A DNA stretch of 64,000 nucleotides from Enterococcus ureilyticus. GTDB taxonomy: Bacteria > Bacillota > Bacilli > Lactobacillales > Enterococcaceae. The stretch lies in the NCBI RefSeq assembly GCF_001730315.1, contig NZ_MIKC01000040.1, positions 153,149 through 217,148 of the forward strand, read 5' to 3'. The position numbers and the translations under genes were made by a program. The notes beneath the pieces were generated by a model, which worked only from the letters and a program-made list of their open reading frames with translations, searched no databases and was not told the DNA's origin. Below are positions 31,075 to 40,641 of the stretch, one piece after another. Position 1 is the stretch's first letter; each line of letters begins with the position of its first letter.

Positions 31075-31901
31075 TGGATGTAATGAAAAAAATAGTCAAG
31101 GATAGAATAGTTCTTGTTTCTATTCTCTTTTTAAGTCTTTTAATGTTAGGTATTATTTTTGCGAATGTCTTGTCACCGTATGATCCAAACAAACAAGATA
31201 TTATGAATAAATTGGCTCATCCAAGTAGTGAACATTTTTTTGGAACAGACATGTTAGGTCGAGATATCTTTTCGAGGATATTATATGGCGGTAGAGTGAC
31301 GTTACTTCTCTCCTTTTTAATTGTTTTCTTGATTCTTTTGATCGGGCTCATTTTTGGTGGAATTTCTGGGATGTTTGGTGGTTGGATCGATGCCTCAATG
31401 ATGCGATTTTGTGACCTGATGCTTTCTTTACCGAATGAAATGATGTCTTTGTGTATTATTGGGATTTTAGGCCCTAGTTTACTGACGATTATTTTAGCAC
31501 TGACAATAGTACGATTTCCGTGGTACGTTAAAATGATCAGGACAGAAGTCCTTAATTATAAAACAAAAAATTATGTTGTCTTCTCCCTAAGTTCTGGAAA
31601 GTCTAAAGGATGGGTATTTAAAGAACACATTTTTCCCCCGATTATTCGGGCAATCATTGTTTACTCTACATTAGATATTAGTGCAGTGATTATGAGTATT
31701 AGTGCGCTATCTTTTCTCGGGGTTGGGATTCAGCCACCAACAGCTGAGTGGGGTAGAATGTTAAACGAATCCAGAGAAATCGCTGTAGTTGAGCCTTGGC
31801 AGATGATTCCTGCTGGGATCACACTATTTCTTGTGATAGCGATGCTCAATTATATCGGAGACGCAGTTGCGGAAGGAATCAACGAAGCGAATAGCGAGTA
31901 A
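31074..31901 (+). CDS. nikC: Nickel ABC transporter permease (NikC-like)
   Basis: A 275-residue OppC/NikC-type permease with the early motif FGTDMLGRDIFSRILYGGR near residues 55-73, followed by five or six helices and the end GDAVAEGINEANSE. It pairs with NikB to form the channel. Confidence 0.9.
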   Translation: MDVMKKIVKDRIVLVSILFLSLLMLGIIFANVLSPYDPNKQDIMNKLAHPSSEHFFGTDMLGRDIFSRILYGGRVTLLLSFLIVFLILLIGLIFGGISGMFGGWIDASMMRFCDLMLSLPNEMMSLCIIGILGPSLLTIILALTIVRFPWYVKMIRTEVLNYKTKNYVVFSLSSGKSKGWVFKEHIFPPIIRAIIVYSTLDISAVIMSISALSFLGVGIQPPTAEWGRMLNESREIAVVEPWQMIPAGITLFLVIAMLNYIGDAVAEGINEANSE

Positions 31902-31915
31902 CGAGGGAGAAAGTA

Positions 31916-32746
31916 ATGGAAAATACACTAATTTTGGTAGTGGAAGAGTTGAGCGTAAATGAACTCAAAACAAATAAAAGAGTCCTTGATAACCTAACTT
32001 TTCAAGTAGAAAGAAATGAGTTTTTAGGTATTCTGGCACCAAGTGGAAGTGGGAAAACAACACTTCTTAAAACGATTATGAGAATCTGTCCAAAATCACT
32101 TCATTCAAGTGGATTAATTACCTATTTTCCGGATACTAAAAATAAAATCGTTATTCAGGAGAAAAACAATGTTCATTCTTCGGCGGTATTAAGTCGCGAA
32201 TTAACATACATCCCTCAAAATGCTTCAGAAGCATTTGATCCTATTGAAAAAATGAGTGTGCAATTGAAAGAAACATTGACAGAAAATCGATTTTCTGTAA
32301 GTGAAAGAACAAATATGATTCAAGAGTTATTGGAAAGTATGGACTTACCAGAAAGTATCTTAAACAAATACCCCTTTCAATTATCTGGTGGAACGTTACA
32401 GCGCTGTGCAATTGGGTTAGCACTTATTTTGAAACCCAAAGTGATTATTGCAGATGAGCCGACGAGTGCATTGGACACGATAAATAGAAAGAGAATTCTA
32501 GATAGTTTCTTGCAGCTAAAAAAACGAAATGAGACGACTCTACTTTTGGCGACACATGATATTGCTATTGTAGATTACTTATGTGATACGGCACTGGTTT
32601 TAGAAGCAGGTAGAAAAATTGAACACAAAAAAATAGATAAAATGGACACTGATTCAACCTCATATTTGGTAAAAATGCGTAGAATAAAAAATAAAATAGG
32701 TTCGACATTTTGGAGATTAAAAGATGGAAAATTGGTTAGTTCTTGA
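31916..32746 (+). CDS. nikD: Nickel ABC transporter ATPase (NikD-like)
   Basis: A 276-residue ABC ATPase: Walker A APSGSGKTT near residue 41-49, signature LSGGTLQRCAIG, Walker [14 protein letters not shown] and the H-loop ATHD. The last 22 bases overlap nikE. Confidence 0.9.
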   Translation: MENTLILVVEELSVNELKTNKRVLDNLTFQVERNEFLGILAPSGSGKTTLLKTIMRICPKSLHSSGLITYFPDTKNKIVIQEKNNVHSSAVLSRELTYIPQNASEAFDPIEKMSVQLKETLTENRFSVSERTNMIQELLESMDLPESILNKYPFQLSGGTLQRCAIGLALILKPKVIIADEPTSALDTINRKRILDSFLQLKKRNETTLLLATHDIAIVDYLCDTALVLEAGRKIEHKKIDKMDTDSTSYLVKMRRIKNKIGSTFWRLKDGKLVSS

Positions 32747-33470
32747 GCAATTATCAAAGACGTATTACAAAGAGCGGTTATTCATGCCAAGAGAAAAAAT
32801 GGACGGTGGACTAAAGCCATTTTCACTTTGTATTTCAGAAGAGATTATTGGTATTTTAGGAGAAAGTGGTAGTGGGAAAACAACATTAGCTAAACTAATA
32901 GCTGGTATTGAAAAACCAGATAAAGGGTCAGGGGAAATCATATTTAGACTAAATGAGCCACTCAAACAAAAGAACCCAGTGAGCATGATATTTCAAGAGT
33001 ACACCTCTGCAATCAATCCGGACTTTACTGTAGAAAAAGCATTAGTAGAATCAGTTAGTAAAAACAATAAAACACAAGAAACAAAAGAAAAAATAATTAC
33101 TGTTTTAAATAAAGTGGGATTATCTGAAGAACTCTTAGACAAGAAACCAAGAAACTTAAGTGGTGGCCAGATTCAGCGTGTTTGTATTGCGAGAAGTATC
33201 TTAACGGAAGCAAAGGTATTGATTTTGGATGAAGCCTTTAGTTCGTTAGACTTATTTAATGTGGAGCGTATGCTTGAGTTGTTACTTGCTTTAAAAAAAG
33301 AATTTAACTTGTATTATATAGTCGTTACTCATAATTTAGAATTGGCTACCTATTTTTGTGACAAACTTATTTTTTTAAAAGAGGGACATTTAGAAGAAGT
33401 GATAGAAACGAGTCAATTGATGCATGCGAAATCTGCTTATGTCCAAGCTTTGATTGATGCTCAAATTTGA
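32724..33470 (+). CDS. nikE: Nickel ABC transporter ATPase (NikE-like)
   Basis: A 248-residue ABC ATPase with GESGSGKTT, LSGGQIQRVCIAR, VLILDEAFSSLD and the H-loop VTHN. It completes the importer; amt follows after about 80 bases. Confidence 0.9.
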   Translation: MENWLVLEQLSKTYYKERLFMPREKMDGGLKPFSLCISEEIIGILGESGSGKTTLAKLIAGIEKPDKGSGEIIFRLNEPLKQKNPVSMIFQEYTSAINPDFTVEKALVESVSKNNKTQETKEKIITVLNKVGLSEELLDKKPRNLSGGQIQRVCIARSILTEAKVLILDEAFSSLDLFNVERMLELLLALKKEFNLYYIVVTHNLELATYFCDKLIFLKEGHLEEVIETSQLMHAKSAYVQALIDAQI

Positions 33471-33481
33471 GCGCCAAATAG

Positions 33482-33506
33482 TATAATTTGCTAGTAGTGT
33501 AGCAAA
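33482..33506 (+). promoter_or_regulatory. TATAAT plus 7-base inverted repeat ahead of amt
   Basis: A TATAAT (33482-33487) is followed at once by a perfect inverted repeat (33487-33493 with 33500-33506, 6-base spacer). No convincing -35 box is seen. It may be an operator over the start of transcription or an RNA hairpin. Confidence 0.4.
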
Positions 33507-33551
33507 ATGAATTACTATATTGAAATAGATTCAAAGAAAGGAATGGAATTC

Positions 33552-34766
33552 ATGTCAAATTCAATTAATACAGGCGATACAGCATTTATGATTTTATGTA
33601 CAGCAATGGTGTGTTTAATGACACCAGGTTTAGCTTTTTTCTATGGAGGTTTGGCACGTAAAAATAATATATTAATCATTATGGGACAATCATTTGTTTC
33701 AGTTGGAGTAACAACGTTAATGTGGATTTTTGGAGGGTTTGGGCTAGCATTTGGTACAGATTTTCATGGTATTATCGGAAATCCAGCTGATTTCTTCTTG
33801 ATGAAAAATGTCGGCACATTAGCGAACCTTTTACATGGGGCAACGATTCCCTTTTTAATGTTTTTTGCTTTTCAATTGATGTTTTGTGTGATCACCGTCC
33901 CTCTTATGACAGGGGCTTTTGCGGATCGTTTGACGATGAAAGGATATATTTTACTGTTGATCGGCTGGAATTTATTGATTTATTTCCCTGTCTGCCATTG
34001 GGTTTGGGGTGGTGGATTTTTAAGTAATTTCAACTTTAAAGACTTTGCTGGCGGTACAGTTATTCATACGACAGCCGGATTTGGTTCTCTAGCAACGATC
34101 TTGTACTTAGGACAAAGAAAGTTGACGGAACAACAAAAAAGCCAACACAATAATTTGATGATTGCTGCAATCGGAACTGGACTTTTATGGTTTGGTTGGT
34201 TTGGGTTTAATTCTGGTGGTGCATTACGTGCAGATATTCAAGCAGTGAATGCATTTGTTTCAACGTTTGTTGCACTTGCTACATCTTTAACTGTATGGAT
34301 TTTATTTGCCAAATTTAAGAAGGGGTACTATGATTTTGTGGATATTTTGACTGGGTCAGTTGCAGGATTAGCAACGATAACCCCTTGCGCAGGATATGTA
34401 AAACCAACAGAAGCAATTGCTATTGGTGCCATCGCAGCAATTATTTGTAACCTTGCTGTTGATTTTCGTAAGAAAAAAGGTTGGGATGATGCATTGGATG
34501 TATGGGGTGTCCATGGCATTGGTGGATTCACTGGAACTATTTTAATTGGTATCTTCGGAACAGGTGCTTCATTAGTAACTGCTAGCGGCTTAAATGCACT
34601 GCTCGTTCAAATTTTAGGTGTCTGCTTCGTCGCAGCGTATGCATTCATCATAACAAGACTTATTCTAATTGTTTCATCAAAAATAACAAGAATAGAGACA
34701 ACAGAAGAAGAACAAGAAAAAGGATTAGATATGGAATTTTTCCATCAGTCTACTTATGATGAATAA
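33552..34766 (+). CDS. amt: Ammonium transporter Amt
   Basis: A 404-residue channel with eleven expected helices. The two pore histidines are present in CHWVWGGG and DVWGVHGIGG, and TPGLAFFYGGLARKNN is the conserved start. ATG 33552 is chosen because GAAAGGAA lies ten bases upstream; ATG 33543 is too close. No glnK gene (its usual regulator) lies beside it. Next to urease it may recapture ammonium or let it leave. Confidence 0.95.
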   Translation: MSNSINTGDTAFMILCTAMVCLMTPGLAFFYGGLARKNNILIIMGQSFVSVGVTTLMWIFGGFGLAFGTDFHGIIGNPADFFLMKNVGTLANLLHGATIPFLMFFAFQLMFCVITVPLMTGAFADRLTMKGYILLLIGWNLLIYFPVCHWVWGGGFLSNFNFKDFAGGTVIHTTAGFGSLATILYLGQRKLTEQQKSQHNNLMIAAIGTGLLWFGWFGFNSGGALRADIQAVNAFVSTFVALATSLTVWILFAKFKKGYYDFVDILTGSVAGLATITPCAGYVKPTEAIAIGAIAAIICNLAVDFRKKKGWDDALDVWGVHGIGGFTGTILIGIFGTGASLVTASGLNALLVQILGVCFVAAYAFIITRLILIVSSKITRIETTEEEQEKGLDMEFFHQSTYDE

Positions 34767-34793
34767 CTTTCATCTAATTAAATTGGCCAAAGT

Positions 34794-34848
34794 GAAAGAG
34801 TCAAGAGCGAAGACTGCCAAATCTTCACTCTTGACTCTTTCGTTTTTT
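34794..34848 (+). terminator. Terminator after amt
   Basis: A 20-base nearly perfect stem (34794-34813 with 34822-34841) and a run of T. It closes the urease-nickel-ammonium region. Confidence 0.9.
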
Positions 34849-35025
34849 AAATATTAATAAAATTACAAGTCAAGTTCATGTTCAACTTTTAACGAGTATC
34901 CGTGCTATAAACTAGCTTATTAGCCAGGCTTTTTTTGGGGGAGAATCAGTAAAACTATTTTCAGGACATTGTACATAGTAACGGGTTTAATAAGTCTTAC
35001 CTTCGTTCATGAAATCTTACTTTAA

Positions 35026-36534
35026 TTATTCTTGAATAATATTCTTCTTCTCAAAAAGCTGTTGCACTGTTCGATACAAATCAGCTAATTCTTCCTCGTC
35101 ATAAGATAAATCCCAAAAATAAAGGGGTAATTCTGGATACTTTTTCCTCGGCAATAAAGAAGAACTGATCACTAAATCATATTGTTCATTCAAATCCTCC
35201 TGATAAGGTGCAGAATCTACAAAACCTAGATCATTTAAAAATTGGTAAATTCTTCTAACTAAAAGGAAATTATGCTCAAAAGCAACACCAATTATTAAAT
35301 GTTCAGAATGCTTTGGCTTATCATAAGCCGGCAGTAAGACACTTTTGATAGCATTGACCAAGGGCTTTTTGATTGTATAAATAAACTTATATTCCTTTTC
35401 TTTCGCCTTTGTATCAAAAAAAGCTTGAATCTTTGTTTCAAGAAGTTCATCAGCTTTTTTCTTTTTACGTGGTAATTCTACTAACTTTTGAAGGTTAGGA
35501 AATGGTTGGCGTAACACATAAAAGGTAAACGTAATATTTAATAGATTTCCAATGATCATTGGTTTAGCAACAACATCAGGTTCCTTTTTGAAAATATTGA
35601 TTTTAGCATAGGCAAGAAATTCTTGAACTAATTCATACACAGGATTTGGCCGCGACGAAAAATCATGCAATGTTTGAAATAGTGAAGGGTCATCATCTAG
35701 AGTATAAAAAGGAGCGTAATGAGCTAAGAAAAAAATAAAACTGCTTTCTCCCTTGCTGTGCTTAGGTGGTAGTGCTTGAATCGGTCCAAGTTCCTGGTTG
35801 AGACGCTCAAAATCATAGTACGGATTGTCCATCATTAAAAAATCATACCGGTCGTCATAACAAACAAAAATTTTCTTTCGCATTCGACAGAGAAAAATCG
35901 CTGCAAAATAGGTCAATTCTTTGGCACCTAAGTAAGTTCTAGATAAGGGGAAATATTCAGAAAATGCAACAACAAGCCTTTCAGCATCTTCAAAGGCAAC
36001 ACTTTTAAATGGCCAAACCGTCCCACGGGTTCCAAGCCACAATACATCAAAAAGTGCTACTCGAACAGCACGTTCATCCCCAGTCAAATTTGCTTCAGTA
36101 TATGTAAATCGCAGATTAAATTGCTTTACGTGTTTTTTCAAAGGCAGCATCTTTCTAGAGACTGTCGAACGACTCACGTAATAGCGTTGACAAAAATCAT
36201 CTATGTTAGGAAAATCTTGGTTTAAAAAATAAAGAATAAATTGAAAAGGCACCGATTTTTTCAAGAGAAAATAACGGTATTCATCAATGGTCACGAGTAA
36301 CTTGGTACTATCGATTTTTCCTGCTTTTTGTAAAATGGATGGATGGTTGGAAATCACTTTAACTAAATCATGATTGATTTCATTTAAGATAATAAATGTC
36401 TGTTGATAATTCAACGATAGCTCATCAGATAATTGAGTAATTGAGATCTCTGATTGATTGATTTGTGTGATTCGTTTGAAAAGTTTAAACTTTGTCAGCA
36501 TTCCGGAATCCATCATCAATTCTTCATATAGCAT
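35026..36534 (-). CDS. Mga-family transcriptional regulator
   Basis: A 502-residue regulator. Two winged helix-turn-helix regions lie near residues 30-55 (SITQLSDELSLNYQQTFIIL) and 105-135 (DDFCQRYYVSRSTVSRKM), followed by a long region of the Mga/PRD-like type and an EIIB-like C-terminal part (LIIGVAFEH to the end). ATG at 36534 is chosen, nine bases from AAGGAA; the upstream GTG at 36543 touches that site. Mga proteins activate surface or sugar genes in streptococci and enterococci. It stands alone, convergent with amt, so its target is not evident. Confidence 0.85.
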   Translation of the reverse strand: MLYEELMMDSGMLTKFKLFKRITQINQSEISITQLSDELSLNYQQTFIILNEINHDLVKVISNHPSILQKAGKIDSTKLLVTIDEYRYFLLKKSVPFQFILYFLNQDFPNIDDFCQRYYVSRSTVSRKMLPLKKHVKQFNLRFTYTEANLTGDERAVRVALFDVLWLGTRGTVWPFKSVAFEDAERLVVAFSEYFPLSRTYLGAKELTYFAAIFLCRMRKKIFVCYDDRYDFLMMDNPYYDFERLNQELGPIQALPPKHSKGESSFIFFLAHYAPFYTLDDDPSLFQTLHDFSSRPNPVYELVQEFLAYAKINIFKKEPDVVAKPMIIGNLLNITFTFYVLRQPFPNLQKLVELPRKKKKADELLETKIQAFFDTKAKEKEYKFIYTIKKPLVNAIKSVLLPAYDKPKHSEHLIIGVAFEHNFLLVRRIYQFLNDLGFVDSAPYQEDLNEQYDLVISSSLLPRKKYPELPLYFWDLSYDEEELADLYRTVQQLFEKKNIIQE

Positions 36535-36684
36535 GCTAATCACTTCCTTGCCCCTATTCTACTGTATTATATAGGCACTTGTCAGCTAAGACGATAAGCT
36601 GTAGACAGCTAGTGACACATCCTTAACAAAAAGGCAAGATTTCGCTCGAAATAAAAAATATGTAGTATGATAGGTAAGATTTCG

Positions 36685-36731
36685 AGAAAAAAGAGTCTGA
36701 GAGATAACTCTACGAGTTATCTCTCAGACTC
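36685..36731 (-). terminator. Very strong terminator hairpin on the minus strand
   Basis: A perfect 18-base inverted repeat (36693-36710 with 36714-36731) with a 3-base loop is followed on the minus strand by six T. It is the probable end of the brnQ transcript, read through the repeat element between them. Confidence 0.85.
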
Positions 36732-36866
36732 AAGGAATTCGTATAAACGGTGCGAGCAGAAGCAATCCCTTCGGAAATAAGCTGAAATTCACAAAAATTT
36801 GAAGAACAATTTTCGTGAATCCCTTCTTATTTCTCGGGATTAAACACTCCTGTCCCAACCTCTTTT
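36732..36866 (-). repeat. Intergenic palindromic element between brnQ and the Mga-like gene
   Basis: Read on the minus strand it begins with GAGGTTGGGACAGGAG just after brnQ. It contains an interrupted palindrome of 78 bases (36764-36841) in which four blocks (AATCCC, GAAATAAG, ATTCAC and AAAATT) each find their complement in mirrored order. No frame of note is present. It looks like an interspersed non-coding repeat of enterococci, or a structured RNA ending in the strong terminator. Confidence 0.6.
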
Positions 36867-36868
36867 TT

Positions 36869-38221
36869 TTATTTAAGATCAGTGTCTTTTTTCAGATTGA
36901 TCCAAACCAAGCCGATTATAAAACCAAGAACAGATGGAACGACCCAACCCATACCAATCGTAAATAATGGTAAGTAGTTCTCAGCAGTAGTCAAAATAGT
37001 TGTAACGCCTGAATTGCTCTTAATAAATTCAGGAGCATTATTCAAAGCATCAAGTAAAGCTGCCACAAGAGTGACATAAGTTGTTGTACGATAGACTTCT
37101 TTACGATGACCAAATAACGGACTGATAATCACTAGAATCATTAAAATCATAGCCAAAGGATAAAGAAACATCAATACAGGAATAGAAAATTGAATAATAT
37201 TCGTCAAGCCAACATTTGCAAATAAACAAGGTAAAATACTAGCTGCGGCAATGTAAAAAGCATAAGACCCTTTTGGAAATAGCTCACTGAATGTTTCAGA
37301 ACAGGCAGTAATTAAACCAATGGCTGTTTTTAAGCACGCTAGAATGACGATAAAGGCTAATAAAACACTTCCTAAGCTACCCAAATAATGATTGGCAATC
37401 TGAGCTAAGGCAATTCCACCATTTTCACTGAGAGGGAATTTCCCCACACTCATTGTACCCATGTAAGACAATAATGTATAAATAATCCCCATCAAAACAA
37501 CACTGATTGCACCAGATTTTATGGTATCCTTTGCAATGTCATTTGGTTTTTCTACTCCCATACCTCGAATCGTCGACACAATAATGATCCCAAAAGCTAA
37601 AGAAGCAAGAGCATCTAGTGTATTATAGCCTTCAGTAAACCCTTTAAAAAATGGATTTGCAACATATGACTCTGCAATAGGCGCTGAAGTGATCGAACCC
37701 AAGGGTGTAATAAAAGCAAATAAAATTAAAATAGCTAACAAAAATAAAAATAATGGATTCAAAAACTTTCCTACATAACCTAGTAGCTTAGATGGTTTAC
37801 GTGAAAATGCCCAAGCAATAAAAAAGAATAGGGCTGAAAATAGTGCTAAAACTAATTTATGCTGATCACTTGGCAAAAAAGGGGCCAAACCAATCTCAAA
37901 AGATGTCGTAGCTAGACGAGGCAATGCGAAGAATGGACCAATCGTCAAGTATAGTAATACTGTAAAAGCAACAGCATAGCGCCGATTAACACGAGTTGCT
38001 AAATCAAAGACCCCATTACTTTTTGAAATACCAATAGCAATCACACCTAAAAAGGGTAACCCAATCCCTGTAATCAAAAAGCCTAAGTTTGCTAAAAAAA
38101 TACTTGCTCCAGCTTCTTGCCCCATATGAACAGGAAAAATCAAATTTCCAGCTCCAAAAAATAAGCCAAATAGCATAGAACCTACATAAAGGTAGTCACG
38201 CCATGATAATTTTTTTGTCAC
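36869..38221 (-). CDS. brnQ: Branched-chain amino acid:sodium/proton symporter BrnQ
   Basis: A 450-residue carrier with about twelve hydrophobic helices and the family start [24 protein letters not shown] split around residues 12-35. It imports leucine, isoleucine and valine. It starts at GTG (38221), nine bases after AAGGAG. No T-box or other leader is visible in the 115 bases upstream. Confidence 0.93.
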   Translation of the reverse strand: MTKKLSWRDYLYVGSMLFGLFFGAGNLIFPVHMGQEAGASIFLANLGFLITGIGLPFLGVIAIGISKSNGVFDLATRVNRRYAVAFTVLLYLTIGPFFALPRLATTSFEIGLAPFLPSDQHKLVLALFSALFFFIAWAFSRKPSKLLGYVGKFLNPLFLFLLAILILFAFITPLGSITSAPIAESYVANPFFKGFTEGYNTLDALASLAFGIIIVSTIRGMGVEKPNDIAKDTIKSGAISVVLMGIIYTLLSYMGTMSVGKFPLSENGGIALAQIANHYLGSLGSVLLAFIVILACLKTAIGLITACSETFSELFPKGSYAFYIAAASILPCLFANVGLTNIIQFSIPVLMFLYPLAMILMILVIISPLFGHRKEVYRTTTYVTLVAALLDALNNAPEFIKSNSGVTTILTTAENYLPLFTIGMGWVVPSVLGFIIGLVWINLKKDTDLK

Positions 38222-38336
38222 ACATCAACACTCCTTAAACGTTATTCTTAACTAAAATAACAGAATAAAGAGACCACAGCAAGCGAATTTCAGAAAGAGA
38301 TACAGGTTTTTCTGAAAACATTAAAACCTGCTGAGA

Positions 38337-38825
38337 TTAGCTTGTGAAATAAGCAAATTGATAATCATCACAAAACTGACCATTGATAAAAAATTCATCT
38401 TTAAATAAAGCTTCTTGTATAAACCCATTTTTTCGATAAAATTGAATGGCTTTAGTATTAGACCCCATAACGCGTAAAGAAATTTTATGAATCCCTTCTT
38501 TAGTAGCGACCTCCTTTAAATAATCCAATAATTGCCGACCGATCCCATAAGATTGGCTGTCTGGATGAACACCGATCCCAAACATCCATTGCTTTTGATG
38601 GGCGTTCAAAGGCGTGGGATGATGAACGTCTATAAAACCATGAACTTTGTCAGCCTCAACAGCAACAAAAATAATGCGTCCAGCTGTTTTTTCCTTATAC
38701 TCGTCAACGGAATGATAATAATGTAGGACAGGAGAATTTTCATTCGTCCAAATCGTATTTTCTATCTCAAATAGTTGTTGGAAATCGAGCTCTTCCACTG
38801 GTCGAATGGTGATCTGCTTGTTCAT
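38337..38825 (-). CDS. GNAT-family N-acetyltransferase
   Basis: A 162-residue acetyltransferase with the acetyl-CoA binding stretch VHPDSQSYGIGRQLLDYL near residues 95-112 and the C-terminal YRKNGFIQE. The substrate (amine, protein end or antibiotic) is unknown. It overlaps the MazG-like gene by four bases. Confidence 0.88.
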   Translation of the reverse strand: MNKQITIRPVEELDFQQLFEIENTIWTNENSPVLHYYHSVDEYKEKTAGRIIFVAVEADKVHGFIDVHHPTPLNAHQKQWMFGIGVHPDSQSYGIGRQLLDYLKEVATKEGIHKISLRVMGSNTKAIQFYRKNGFIQEALFKDEFFINGQFCDDYQFAYFTS

Positions 38826-39166
38826 TTAATGCCTTCTTTCTGATTGTCGATCTCATTAAAGCGTTCTTCTAACTTTTGCTTATGGGTGCTTAAAATATCT
38901 TCGAAACGAATATCGTATTTATCAGCTAGGATAAAAATATTATCTAGCACGTCACCGAGTTCTTCAGTCAAGTCTTGAACTAAATGTTCTGGGGCTTTTG
39001 ATTTTTCATCTGGACGGTCACGCCCAATTTCTAAAGCACGCACCGCACGCGCAACTTCTCCTGTCTCTTCAGCTAAAAAACTGACGCGGATAAAAGAGTT
39101 GAGCGCATACCAACCTCTTTTTTTATAAAAATGACTGATCCATTGTTGATACTGTTGAAGCTCCAC
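38822..39166 (-). CDS. MazG-like nucleotide pyrophosphohydrolase
   Basis: A 114-residue all-helical protein with the metal-binding acidic residues of the MazG fold: EETGEVARA near 31-39 and EELGDVLDNI near 68-77. Such enzymes cut nucleoside triphosphates to monophosphates and are thought to clean the nucleotide pool. It starts at GTG (39166) after GGAGGG. Confidence 0.85.
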   Translation of the reverse strand: MELQQYQQWISHFYKKRGWYALNSFIRVSFLAEETGEVARAVRALEIGRDRPDEKSKAPEHLVQDLTEELGDVLDNIFILADKYDIRFEDILSTHKQKLEERFNEIDNQKEGIK

Positions 39167-39333
39167 ACAAATCCCTCCATTCTTCTTACTATGTTAGCAT
39201 ATAGAATAGAAAAAATAAAAATGAGTGTCATTTATTCAAAAGAGGATAGTCGCTATTTTTAACAAAGCAAAAATAGTCTATTTGTAGTATCATAATCAAG
39301 AGGAAGGCACAGTCAAAAATGGAGGGAAAAGAG

Positions 39334-39972
39334 ATGACCACATTTTATTTTGTGAGACATGGAAAAACAGAACTGAATTTGAGTTTGAGATTTCAAGGAG
39401 GAAAAATCGATTCGCCGTTGTTACCGATCGGTATCGAACAAGCAATCCAAGCGGGACGTTATCTTTGCGATACATCATTTGATGCAGTTGCTGTCAGCAC
39501 TCAAAAAAGAGCGATGGATACGGCGAATTACCTTCTTAAAGAAAATGATTATTTAGATGGATTAACCGTGAATTATTATGACAGCCTAAGAGAAATCAAA
39601 TTTGGTAAACGTGAAGGCATTGAAATCGATCATACAGATGAGCAAACAAAGAACTTACGTCAACGACCAGACCTGTATGATCCCACAGCTTTTGGTGGTG
39701 AAACGATCGACTCTTTAGTAAAACGATCTACTGAAACAATAGAACAAATCAGTAAAAAATACCCAGATGGAAAAGTACTAATTGTAGCACATGGTGTGCT
39801 GTTGATTACGTTGATCAATTCCTTGATCGGAAAAGAAAAATCACAATGGCGTGAAGGTGGTCCCTTAGCGAATACGAGTATTACAATTTTAGAAAAAGAA
39901 AATGATTTACAGAATTACACGCTAAAAACATTTAATGATGTTTCTTATCAATCACAGAATGAAGAAGCATAA
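39334..39972 (+). CDS. Histidine phosphatase family protein
   Basis: A 212-residue phosphoglycerate-mutase-like protein. The phospho-histidine motif VRHGKTELN is near residues 7-15 and the second histidine is in VAHGVLL near 150. ATG 39334 is chosen, seven bases after GGAGGG; the ATG at 39319 precedes that site. The substrate is unknown; many relatives are broad phosphatases rather than mutases. Confidence 0.88.
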   Translation: MTTFYFVRHGKTELNLSLRFQGGKIDSPLLPIGIEQAIQAGRYLCDTSFDAVAVSTQKRAMDTANYLLKENDYLDGLTVNYYDSLREIKFGKREGIEIDHTDEQTKNLRQRPDLYDPTAFGGETIDSLVKRSTETIEQISKKYPDGKVLIVAHGVLLITLINSLIGKEKSQWREGGPLANTSITILEKENDLQNYTLKTFNDVSYQSQNEEA

Positions 39973-40023
39973 AAATCAAATCAAATGACAATCTGTTAGT
40001 CAGTTAGAATAGGTGGGAATTAG

Positions 40024-40590
40024 TTGAAGAGAATGGCCGTTTATTGCGGGGCAAGTGTAGGAAATAAAGCAATTTATCAGGAACAAACAAAAGTGTTAGG
40101 CCAATGGATGACCAATAATAAGTATGACCTTGTCTATGGGGGAGGCAATGTTGGTTTGATGGGAATTCTTGCCGATACAGTTATTGACAATGGTGGCAAA
40201 GCAATCGGAGTGATGCCAAAATTTCTAATGGAGCGTGAATTAGCACATCAAGCGATTACTGAAATGCATATTGTTACTGACATGCATGAGCGTAAACGTA
40301 AAATGATCGATTTGGCAGATTGCTATTTAGCTTTGCCTGGTGGACCTGGAACGTTGGAAGAAATATCAGAAGTTGTTTCTTGGGGAAGGGTTGGTGAACA
40401 TCAAAATCCCTGTGTCTTTTTTAATGTAGAGGGCTATTATGATTTATTAGCCGAATTTTTTGATAAAATGGTTCGCGATGGATTTTTAACGGAAGCAGAC
40501 CGAGCAAAGATTTTCTTTTCTGAAGATTTAGATGCGATTCAAGCATTTATCGCTACCTTTACACCACCAACGATTAGACAATATAAATAA
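40024..40590 (+). CDS. LOG family protein (nucleoside 5'-monophosphate phosphoribohydrolase)
   Basis: A 188-residue protein with the Rossmann start VYCGASVG, the GGGNVGLMG loop and the family motif PGGPGTLEE near residues 107-115. LOG proteins release the base from a nucleoside monophosphate; in bacteria the physiological substrate is often unsettled. The start is TTG 40024 after AGGTGGG; ATG 40033 is an alternative. Confidence 0.88.
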   Translation: MKRMAVYCGASVGNKAIYQEQTKVLGQWMTNNKYDLVYGGGNVGLMGILADTVIDNGGKAIGVMPKFLMERELAHQAITEMHIVTDMHERKRKMIDLADCYLALPGGPGTLEEISEVVSWGRVGEHQNPCVFFNVEGYYDLLAEFFDKMVRDGFLTEADRAKIFFSEDLDAIQAFIATFTPPTIRQYK

Positions 40591-40641
40591 ATCAACACTC
40601 GTTTGAACAGTGACTGCTCAAGCGAGTGTTGATTTATTTTT
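40585..40641. terminator. Bidirectional terminator between the LOG gene and the ABC transporter
   Basis: A long stem (about 40589-40607 with 40621-40638) flanked by A-rich and T-rich runs serves both converging transcripts. Confidence 0.85.

Noticed and set aside
36685..36866. Palindromic element considered as an insertion sequence end or MITE
   Set aside because: No transposase, no clear terminal inverted repeats bounding the whole element, and no target-site duplication seen.
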